This document shows positions 1 to 6,298 of a stretch of DNA of 33,560 nucleotides, one piece after another (the stretch's first letter is position 1; every line of letters begins with the position of its first letter). Source of the stretch: Petrotoga olearia DSM 13574 (GTDB lineage Bacteria; Thermotogota; Thermotogae; Petrotogales; Petrotogaceae). The stretch is from contig NZ_AZRL01000020.1 in assembly GCF_002895525.1 (NCBI RefSeq), positions 1 to 33,560 of the forward strand. Reading direction: 5' to 3'. The notes beneath the pieces are model-generated. The model was not told the origin of the DNA and did no database searches. It was given only the letters and a program-made list of their open reading frames with translations. The position numbers were made by a program, and so were the translations under genes.

Positions 1-181
1 AAACTTAGTCAAATTAGGACTAAACACGTACAAAGCATGGGAATATGCAAATACAAGAAAAGGCTACTGGAGAATCTCCAATAGCCCAATACTTTCAAGA
101 ACACTAACTAATAAACGCCTTAAGGAAATGGGTTTAACTTCGATCCTGGAAACGTACAAACTAAAACATCAATTCTGTTGA
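1..181 (+). CDS. ltrA: Group II intron reverse transcriptase/maturase, C-terminal fragment
   Basis: The frame is open from the window edge (first whole codon at 2) to TGA at 179-181, giving 59 residues. It contains the very conserved LtrA-type tail: WEYANTRKGYWRISNSPIL, then RTLTNKRL and a final ETYKLKH. In this family the C-terminus belongs to the maturase/DNA-binding region that helps splicing and target recognition. The reverse transcriptase domain is off the window. The intron's structural RNA domains V and VI follow directly, which confirms the assignment. Whether the full protein is intact cannot be seen. Confidence 0.9.
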   Translation, partial: NLVKLGLNTYKAWEYANTRKGYWRISNSPILSRTLTNKRLKEMGLTSILETYKLKHQFC

Positions 182-257
182 ACCGCCGTATACCGAACGG
201 TACGTACGGTGGTGTGGGAGGACGGTAGATAAATTAATTATCTACCTCCTACCCGAT
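181..257 (+). ncRNA. Group II intron domains V and VI
   Basis: Domain V is a hairpin in which 182-190 pairs with 205-213 and an upper stem lies around ACC/GGT at 192-201. The catalytic triad reads CGC at 184-186. Domain VI is a second hairpin: 224-230 pairs with 240-246, and GGG at 216-218 pairs with CCC at 252-254. The A at 251 lies just before that CCC and is the expected lariat branch point. Conserved pairing in both domains suggests the RNA is still spliceable. Confidence 0.85.
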
Positions 258-296
258 TAAAGTTTTCCTAGTTCTTTAAAGTTTTCCTAGTTCTTT
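257..296. repeat. 19-bp tandem duplication of the nfo 3' end
   Basis: The sequence repeats with period 19: TTAAAGTTTTCCTAGTTCT at 257-275 and again at 276-294, with two more matching bases. The second copy encodes the last residues and stop codon of nfo. The first copy lies between that stop and the group II intron's 3' splice boundary. Confidence 0.9.
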
Positions 297-1139
297 GAAG
301 ATCTCTTTTACTATTTTAATATCTTGACTATGCTCTGGATCATCTCCAGGGGTTTCAAGTATCAGAGGTAGCTTAGATATTTCATCGAAAGAGAAGAAGG
401 TTTTAAATCCTTCCCTTCCTATGTATCCTTTGCCTATAAATTCGTGTCTGTCTTTAGCTGCGCCCAAGTCAAATTTTGAATCGTTTAGATGAATCATTTT
501 TAGTTTGTTTAAGCCGATGTATTTGTCAATTTCGTCTAGTAGTCTTTGCACCTCTTCTTTTTTTCTTATGTCGTAGTTTGAATCAAATCCATGGCAGGTA
601 TCATAAGTTATGCCTAATCTTTCTTTCCATTGGGATTTGTTTATTATTTTTCCTAATTGTTCCATGGTGTATCCTATGTTTGAACCTTTTTGTGCAACGT
701 TTTCCAGCAAGATAGTTACTTTTGTATTCTGAATTTCTTTGAAGACGATATCTAACCCTTCTAATATTTTGTTTATGCCGAATTCTTCCCCTTCACCTAA
801 ATGGCTTCCTGGATGGAAGTTGTAGTGAAGTATTCCTAATTCGTCTGTGGCTTTTATTTCTTCTATCATAGCTTTTATTGATTTTTCTCTGATTTCATCT
901 TTTGGAGAGGCTAGGTTTATTAAATAGCTTGAATGAACTAAGACATCTTCAAAATTTATGTTGAATTCGTTCATTGCGGTTTTGAAGGCTTCTGCATCGT
1001 TTTCTTTTGGTGGATTTACTTTCCAAATTCGTGGTGAACCTGTGAAGATTTGGAAGGTGTTGCCTCCAATGTTTGTTGTATCAGATGGGACTTTGTTGAA
1101 GCCTTTTGAGATTTTCATATGTGCACCGATTTTTATCAT
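276..1139 (-). CDS. nfo: Endonuclease IV (AP endonuclease)
   Basis: This is a zinc-dependent endonuclease that cuts DNA at abasic sites in base excision repair. It is about 287 residues, the normal length, with a TIM-barrel fold. All metal ligands are visible and lie close to the E. coli positions: H69, H109, E146, D180, H183, H217, D230, H232 and E262. Surrounding motifs are VHSSYLINLA, FHPGSH, ILLEN, YDTCHGFDS, HLNDSK, DRHEFIG and LETPGDD. I chose ATG 1139 over an in-frame GTG at 1148. AGGAG at 1149-1153 touches that GTG but has proper spacing (9 nt) from the ATG, and MIKIGAH is the usual family N-terminus. The last six codons and stop are duplicated beside a group II intron. Confidence 0.95.
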   Translation of the reverse strand: MIKIGAHMKISKGFNKVPSDTTNIGGNTFQIFTGSPRIWKVNPPKENDAEAFKTAMNEFNINFEDVLVHSSYLINLASPKDEIREKSIKAMIEEIKATDELGILHYNFHPGSHLGEGEEFGINKILEGLDIVFKEIQNTKVTILLENVAQKGSNIGYTMEQLGKIINKSQWKERLGITYDTCHGFDSNYDIRKKEEVQRLLDEIDKYIGLNKLKMIHLNDSKFDLGAAKDRHEFIGKGYIGREGFKTFFSFDEISKLPLILETPGDDPEHSQDIKIVKEIFKELGKL

Positions 1140-1168
1140 TTTTTTCACTCCTAATAGTTGTGATTTGC

Positions 1169-1238
1169 GCCCTTCCCCCGTACCCCACTCATCTAAGGAA
1201 GGACCTTCGGTCCTTTATAACCAACAAGGGGAGAGGGC
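1169..1238. repeat. Branched inverted repeat in the intergenic region
   Basis: An outer stem pairs 1169-1179 with 1228-1238 (11 positions, one mismatch, one G-T pair). It encloses a perfect 7-bp hairpin, AAGGACC at 1199-1205 and GGTCCTT at 1209-1215, with a three-base loop. There is no T-run on either strand, so it is a poor intrinsic terminator. It lies between the glmL-like stop and the nfo ribosome site, so it would be in the nfo leader if the two are co-transcribed. It could be a dispersed structured repeat or a processing or attenuation site. Confidence 0.6.
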
Positions 1239-1244
1239 TCCACC

Positions 1245-2597
1245 TTATACCCATTCTAGGTCACTTTGTAGTATTTTCTTTGCTATTTCTTTGTCGAGAT
1301 TTGCGATAACGCCTATGTTTGCAAATATGTAATTTTTGTCGTAGGCGAAGTTTACGTCTTTTGGAGGTAGTAATAGATCGTCAGAATTTTTTAGCTGCTT
1401 TAAGCTTTCAAATATCTCTTTGTTGTATTTTGATCTGGATAGTATTCCTCCAGTGCCAAAGATAGTTTTTACGGCGGTTAGGTCTTTTCCGTGAGCTACC
1501 TTTTTTCTTCCAGTGGGTGTAAATATGTAATCAATTCTTCCGGCGTGTCTTTTTAGGGACGTTAAGAAACAAAATTTTGCCAGGTAAGCTGCAAATTTTT
1601 CTTGTTCTTCGTTTTGTGGATACGGGGATATATTTTTTAGTATCTCTTCGTAGTTTTCAATGTCCTTTTTTATTACTTCCTTGCCGATCATTTCAACGAC
1701 GTTATGTGCGTTTACATATATTCCCATGTCTCCATCTACCGTTCTTTTGGAACGTGGTTGTGGGGAAACTAAGATCTTCTGAATTTCGGGAGAGCCATCT
1801 GTAACGGAATCTATATCTGTAGTGGCTCCACCAATGTCAACTGTTAGAACATCTCCATATAGTTCATTTAATAATTCTGTGGTGTTCATAACAGCCCCGG
1901 GGGTAGGTATGATCTCTTCATCTACTACATCATAGATTTTTTCCATACCAGGTGCATGAATTATGTGTTTTGAAAAAACTTCTTGGATTATTTTTCTTGC
2001 TGGTTCGACGTTTAGATGATCTATTTTAGGGTAGACGTTTTCTGTTATGATTATATTTTTGTTCTTTTCTTTGAAGATTTCTTCTATTTCTTCTTTCACA
2101 GCAGTGTTTCCTGCGTATATTATGGGAATGTCTAATGGCAAGTTAGAGAGTAATTCAGCATTGTAAAGAACGGTTTCTTCTTCCCCGTAATCTACGCCAC
2201 CTGATAAGAGAATCAATTTTGGTTTTATTTTTAAAATTTGTTTTAAATGGCTTTCTCTAAGTTTGCCGGATGTGATGTATTTTAAAATAGCCCCTGCGCC
2301 TAAAGCCGCTTCTTTTGCTGCCCTAACTGTCATATCGTAAACTAACCCGTGAACCGTCATACTTAGCCCACCAGCGGCTGAAGAGGTTGCTAAAAATTTT
2401 TCCCAACTTATTTTATCTTTAACTTTTTCTTCCATGTTTTTTAGTGCTTTTTCTATTCCAAGGGTTACATCACCTTTGTCTATAGTTGTATAACTTTCTG
2501 TTTGAGCTATTATTTTAACGTTTTTTTCTTTGAGCTGGTAAGCTGTTATCACCGTTGTTGTACTTCCTATCTCAGCTACTAATAAATCAATTTTCAT
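1245..2597 (-). CDS. glmL: GlmL/MutL-family ASKHA protein
   Basis: This 450-residue protein belongs to the GlmL/MutL family. The family has the actin/Hsp70-like ATPase fold and is found with adenosylcobalamin-dependent amino-acid mutases such as glutamate mutase, where it is thought to reactivate the enzyme. The visible motifs are the N-terminal phosphate loop AEIGSTTT (residues 8-15) and a second nucleotide loop, VDIGGATTD (253-261). No mutase gene lies in the window, so the partner is unknown. The start ATG overlaps the stop of the upstream aminotransferase frame by four bases (ATGA), so the two were translationally coupled. Since the upstream gene is now damaged, expression of this one may be altered. 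Confidence 0.75.
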   Translation of the reverse strand: MKIDLLVAEIGSTTTVITAYQLKEKNVKIIAQTESYTTIDKGDVTLGIEKALKNMEEKVKDKISWEKFLATSSAAGGLSMTVHGLVYDMTVRAAKEAALGAGAILKYITSGKLRESHLKQILKIKPKLILLSGGVDYGEEETVLYNAELLSNLPLDIPIIYAGNTAVKEEIEEIFKEKNKNIIITENVYPKIDHLNVEPARKIIQEVFSKHIIHAPGMEKIYDVVDEEIIPTPGAVMNTTELLNELYGDVLTVDIGGATTDIDSVTDGSPEIQKILVSPQPRSKRTVDGDMGIYVNAHNVVEMIGKEVIKKDIENYEEILKNISPYPQNEEQEKFAAYLAKFCFLTSLKRHAGRIDYIFTPTGRKKVAHGKDLTAVKTIFGTGGILSRSKYNKEIFESLKQLKNSDDLLLPPKDVNFAYDKNYIFANIGVIANLDKEIAKKILQSDLEWV

Positions 2598-3490
2598 GAC
2601 ATTTCTTTCTCCAAATCTGTTAGGAACTTTTTAAGTATTTCAACCGCCTTTTGCAAGTCATCCATAGAGGCTGCGAATGAAAGTCTGATGTGACCATCGC
2701 TAAAGAAAGCAGAACCAGGTACAACTGCTAGACCGTATTCGAGTAGTTTTTCGCAGAATTCTTTGTCGCTTAATCCATAATTCGATATATCGATAAAGTA
2801 ATAGAATGCGCCTTTTGGTTTATCGTTTGTTAAACCGAGCTTTTTGAATTCATCGTACAAGTAGTCTCTTCTTTTTTTGAATTCTTTCACCATATAAGAA
2901 TTGTCTATTTCTAGGGCTTTGAGCGCTGCATATTGGGAAGGTGTGTTTACATTAGAAGTGGAATGGGATTGAATTTTAGCCAATTGAGATACGATTTTTT
3001 CGTTAGCAATCGTATATCCTACTCTCCATCCAGTCATTGACCATGTCTTTGAAAAACTGTTAATCAATATTGTTCTATCTCTTGATTCTTCAAAGTTTGC
3101 CATAGATGTGTAGTTACCGTCGTAAACTAGGGCATCGTATACCTCATCACTTATGATTATAAGGTCATGTTCGATGGAGAGTCTCGAGATAAAACTCAAA
3201 AACTCTTTATCGTAAACAACACCTGTTGGGTTGTTGGGAGAATTAATTATAATGGCTTTTGTTTTGTTGGTGATGGCTTTTTCTAATTCTTTTTCTTCAG
3301 GTATATACTTATTTTCTTTCGTAGTTTTAATGTGAACGGGTATCCCGCCAACCATTCTGATTTGTGCATCGTAACTGACCCCGCATTAGATAATATTACA
3401 TGTCCGTGAAAAAGATTGGTTAGATCATAATTCAATGTCTTTGAAATGATATCATATCCTTGACTCTTTTTGAAAGGAGACGCATTTATT
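2594..3490 (-). pseudogene. Aspartate-type aminotransferase (fold I PLP enzyme), 5' damaged
   Basis: The intact part (stop at 2594 to about 3385) encodes the C-terminal two thirds of a class I aminotransferase: VSYDAQIRMVGGIPVHI, NNPTG, SDEVYDALVY, then the PLP-lysine motif NSFSKTWSMTGWRVGY. The usual length is about 390 residues. The ATG at 3355 has no ribosome site and sits inside the domain. Homology continues upstream in another frame (about 3383-3490): KKSQGYDIIS resembles the family N-terminus, and GHVILSNAG resembles the segment before VSYD. This points to a frameshift in the G-run at 3380-3383 and an internal deletion of perhaps 90 residues. Residues needed for substrate and cofactor binding are missing, so the product should be inactive. 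Confidence 0.8.
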
Positions 3491-3768
3491 ATCTGTTATA
3501 TTACTACATTTCTAAATCTAAGCCCACCCAAAACGATTTCGCACAATGTTTACAGCATAAAAGAAGTTTTTGAGAAGCAAAAATTTGGTCAAACAAGGTA
3601 AATCGTATATGTTGTTTTATACGCCGTAATTTTTTTATTTTGTTGTTTTTTAAACCAAGCGTTCGGTCTAGTACTAAAAATCTAAATTTTGATTTTTGAA
3701 AATTGAGAGAGGCCTAAAAGCACAAACATGCTTTTTTATGGGGGTGAATCCTATTTTTCATAAACTCA
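3491..3768. other. Intergenic, AT-rich, with a possible degenerate IS end
   Basis: No convincing coding frame is present. At 3660-3683 the sequence resembles the IS end repeat seen at 5531, 8686 and 9607 (GTTCGGT, then ACTAAAAAT), with a small insertion. TTGAGAGA, another IS-end word, follows in opposite orientation at about 3704. It may be the eroded remains of an IS1634-type insertion. A terminator-like hairpin lies near the right end. Confidence 0.35.
3716..3737. terminator. Candidate intrinsic terminator
   Basis: AAAAGCA at 3716-3722 pairs with TGCTTTT at 3729-3735 around a six-base loop. The T-run is six bases on the plus strand and four on the minus strand. Its place just downstream of the DUF998 gene suggests it ends that minus-strand transcript. 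Confidence 0.45.
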
Positions 3769-4413
3769 TTATGCTTTATTCAACATATTATCCTTAAAAC
3801 TATACATATAAGATAATAAGAATATGAAAATCTCCAATGAAAAAATATTCAACCTCTCTGTGACACCTAAAATGTTCCAATTATTAGTCATGCCTATCGG
3901 AGTAAGTATCCCAAAAAAAGTTATGGCGAAGGCAAACCCCAAAGTTAAGCTACCAAATCGTTTTATTTTTTCTTTCTTTAAATATCCAAAAGCTAAAATA
4001 AACATTGAAGCAAGAATTAAAACAACTAGAGATACGGTCACAACGATATGCATAAAATTGTTAAAAGTCATTTCGGTTTTATTTCCTTCAAGGGGAAATA
4101 ATGAATACCCCAAAGTAGAAATAGCCATTGATATTAAGAACAAAACATAACCCAGTTTAGTAATTTTATGATACCCTTTTTCTCGCGCTTTCATAATCAT
4201 GCCAATAAAAAAAATTATGGCACAAATGCCGTAAATATTAACAAATATCGAAAGTAGTCCTGAATTAGGCGCACCTTTGGCAGTTAAAGAACTAATATCA
4301 GTAGTAATCCAGTTATATTCATCCCAAAGAATTTGACCTAGAAACACATGAATGAAATAAAAAATTACACCGATCATACCAAAAGGCATGAAATATTTTG
4401 TTTTAAGCTTCAT
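3769..4413 (-). CDS. DUF998 family membrane protein
   Basis: This 214-residue integral membrane protein has about six predicted helices. It carries the DUF998 pattern: ISSLTAKGAPNSG after helix 1, LGYSLFPLEG in the middle loop, a membrane His in NNFMHIVVT, and a final helix ending YMYSFKDN. The family's function is not known. The start is well supported: GAGGAGGGG lies four bases before the ATG. A TATTAT box lies only a few bases upstream of that site. The gene sits directly beside a truncated IS copy, so its original upstream region may have been replaced. Confidence 0.75.
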   Translation of the reverse strand: MKLKTKYFMPFGMIGVIFYFIHVFLGQILWDEYNWITTDISSLTAKGAPNSGLLSIFVNIYGICAIIFFIGMIMKAREKGYHKITKLGYVLFLISMAISTLGYSLFPLEGNKTEMTFNNFMHIVVTVSLVVLILASMFILAFGYLKKEKIKRFGSLTLGFAFAITFFGILTPIGMTNNWNILGVTERLNIFSLEIFIFLLSYMYSFKDNMLNKA

Positions 4414-4450
4414 AATACCCCTCCTCGTATAATATGTATGGTTATGAAAC

Positions 4451-5530
4451 TTAAAAAATGGTACTAAGAATCTGTTTTTTGTTCTTTTTCATTATTTCTT
4501 TTGTAAAGAGATACCCTAATGCTAAAAATAGTACCAGGATGATTAACGGGGGAAGATTCCTTCCCCCCTCGTATTCTATTTCTCTGCATTCAATCCCTTT
4601 TGCTATTTCAGTGAATTCCCCATCGAATATATCTACCTTTTTTAACTGTTTTATCGATTTACCAACTATGAATTCGTAATCGGAATTCTCTACTATTTCC
4701 ATATTGGTTCTACTCATCATCCCTCTATCACTAACCACTATTACCTTTCCCAACTGATACCTCTTTTTCATCACTTCAATCGTATCTTTGAACGTATGCC
4801 CTTCGAACGTGTTACCTGGGTATATATCAAAACTAACCGGCATCCTATCCCTATCTATCGACATCCCTAAAACTACCTGTGATTCGTTGAACTTCTTATC
4901 TTTCGAATACCCCATCTGCAGTAACTCGTTCGTTTGTTGTGTCTCAAAGGCTAACGTCGTTACATCGTAAAACACTAAGTCTACTACAGAATTGAATAAA
5001 CTCATCCTTTGACGGTACAGATGTTTCTCCAACTCTTCCTTCTTTTGCGCTAACACATCTAGCGTTCTGTACAGCCATTGTAAGGCTATCCCTTCTTCAT
5101 CCGTTTCTGCCTCATCCATCCTTGAACCCCCTTCGGGGCGTTTCCTTTTGAATCCATAATAATCTAGCTCGTTGAATATTCCCAACTTACTTTTTGGTTC
5201 TATTATTCTGTTCATTACCATTATTTTCAACAAATCTTCTACATCGAACCTCGTCTTTTTATCCATCTTTTCAAAGAACTTATCCATCTCATACCTTTCA
5301 AACAATCTATCAACTATTACCTTTACCCCATAATTCTTCTTATCAGGTGCTTCCTCAACACTATTCAAATTCACATAACCTTTTATATCATATATCTGTA
5401 CGAGTTTATCGACAATATTTTTCACTTCTTTTCTACTGATAGTATCGATTCTACCCAAATTAGCGATTATCTTTTGTTTATTCTTACCGTTTTCACGGTA
5501 ACTTTCTACTATTCTTAAGTATTCTTTTTT
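4451..5530 (-). pseudogene. IS1634-family transposase, truncated at both ends
   Basis: About 325 codons match the N-terminal half of an IS1634-type DDE transposase (the family is usually about 550 residues). Two catalytic aspartates are visible: FYDVTTLAFE (D165) and VVSDRGMMSR (D244), numbered from LGRIDTISRK. The catalytic Glu region is missing. After EYEGGR (residue 300) the frame runs into an unrelated hydrophobic stretch (IILVLFLALGYLF) and stops. At the 5' side the frame joins directly to the IS terminal repeat at 5531. Compared with the copy at 33159-33560, about 185 bp holding the promoter, ribosome site and first codons are deleted. The deletion joins AAA(G) microhomologies. The TTG 'start' at 5458 is internal. 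The element is dead. Confidence 0.9.
4548..4567. repeat. G/C-rich hairpin at the transposase truncation point
   Basis: GGGGGAAG at 4548-4555 pairs perfectly with CTTCCCCC at 4560-4567 around the loop ATTC. It lies at the junction between transposase homology and the unrelated hydrophobic tail. There is no T-run. It may mark the breakpoint of the rearrangement or be the remains of a terminator at the insertion target. Confidence 0.6.
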
Positions 5531-5578
5531 CTTCCGTTCGGTTTAATAAAAAATCGTCTCTCAACTGTCAAACTCAGG
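5531..5578 (-). repeat. IS1634-type element left end (copy A)
   Basis: Read on the minus strand this starts CCTGAGTTTGACAGTTGAG and ends GTAAACC-like, then ACGGAAG. It matches the left end of the element at 33159 and copies B (8686) and C (9607). It is joined directly to the damaged transposase and ends ten bases before the stop of the exported TPR gene. It therefore forms the left border of the GC-rich cassette. Confidence 0.8.
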
Positions 5579-5587
5579 AGACAAAAA

Positions 5588-6298
5588 TTAATTTCCCAGC
5601 AGGGAATTCGCCTCAACTGCCTCCTTCGAGCCTGGTGCGATATCCATTGCCTTCTGCCAATTTTCTCTGGCCTTGTCCTTATCGCCACCCTGAGAATAGG
5701 CCTTCCCAAGGTCGAGATATATTCCAGCCAGAGTATTTGCATCAAACTGCCCGGGCTTGCTTTCATCCAGGGTTAGAAGGTATTCGAAATCCTTGATCGC
5801 CACATTATTTCTCCCAAATGCATAGGGCAGGGCAACGCTTGTATGCGCTCTGACAAGCCTAACAGAAGTACTATCGGGAGAGAGTTCAACGGCTCTATCC
5901 ATCTGCTGGATGCCCTGGATCACATAAAATAGTTTTGCAGGAGGGAACCAATCTTCTCTACCTTTGATGGTGAGAAGGCTTCCATACCATGCCCGCACTT
6001 CAGCGTTGTTGGGTTCGGCATCAAGTATCTTCTTGAAAAGTGGTTCGGCCTTTTCAATCGCTTGCTTTTCTCCATCAGCGGCCTTGCCATGGTAAATGAT
6101 GGCCAATTCCATGCAGAGTTTTGTATTCTGAGGATCTTCCTCTAACAGGGATTCTAGCTCCAATACCTTGTTCTGGGTCTTTGTGTCCTCGGAATCAACA
6201 TTCCCAGATGCAAATAACGTTGCCGATGAAATGTATAAAACGACAAAAATCAACATTGCCATGGTAGTAGCGATGGTTTTCCTATTTACTCTCATCAT
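5588..6298 (-). CDS. Exported TPR-repeat protein
   Basis: This protein has about 236 residues. An N-terminal signal sequence (basic RVNRK, then a hydrophobic run LIFVVLYISSATLFASG) precedes helical repeats of the TPR type. Clear repeats include NTKLCMELAIIYHGKA, NAEVRAWYGSLLTIKG and LDLGKAYSQGGDKDKARENW. Such proteins usually scaffold envelope complexes. The start is ATG 6298, which overlaps the TAA of the oxidoreductase gene by one base (TAATG) and follows AAGGAGGGGG. A longer frame from 6316 would start before that site. It is translationally coupled to the membrane oxidoreductase, so the two likely act together at the envelope. Function is unknown. It belongs to the GC-rich cassette. Confidence 0.8.
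   Translation of the reverse strand: MMRVNRKTIATTMAMLIFVVLYISSATLFASGNVDSEDTKTQNKVLELESLLEEDPQNTKLCMELAIIYHGKAADGEKQAIEKAEPLFKKILDAEPNNAEVRAWYGSLLTIKGREDWFPPAKLFYVIQGIQQMDRAVELSPDSTSVRLVRAHTSVALPYAFGRNNVAIKDFEYLLTLDESKPGQFDANTLAGIYLDLGKAYSQGGDKDKARENWQKAMDIAPGSKEAVEANSLLGN

Larger units (their letters stand above)
1..257 (+). mobile_element. Group II intron, 3' end
   Basis: This is the 3' part of a bacterial group II intron. It comprises the maturase C-terminus (to 181), domain V (182-213), domain VI (about 216-254) and the 3' splice boundary. The intron most probably ends with GAU at 255-257, because the likely branch-point A (251) then sits seven bases from the end, as is usual. The 5' part lies outside the window. 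The insertion point is beside the 3' end of nfo, which is on the opposite strand, so the intron is antisense to that gene. Confidence 0.9.
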
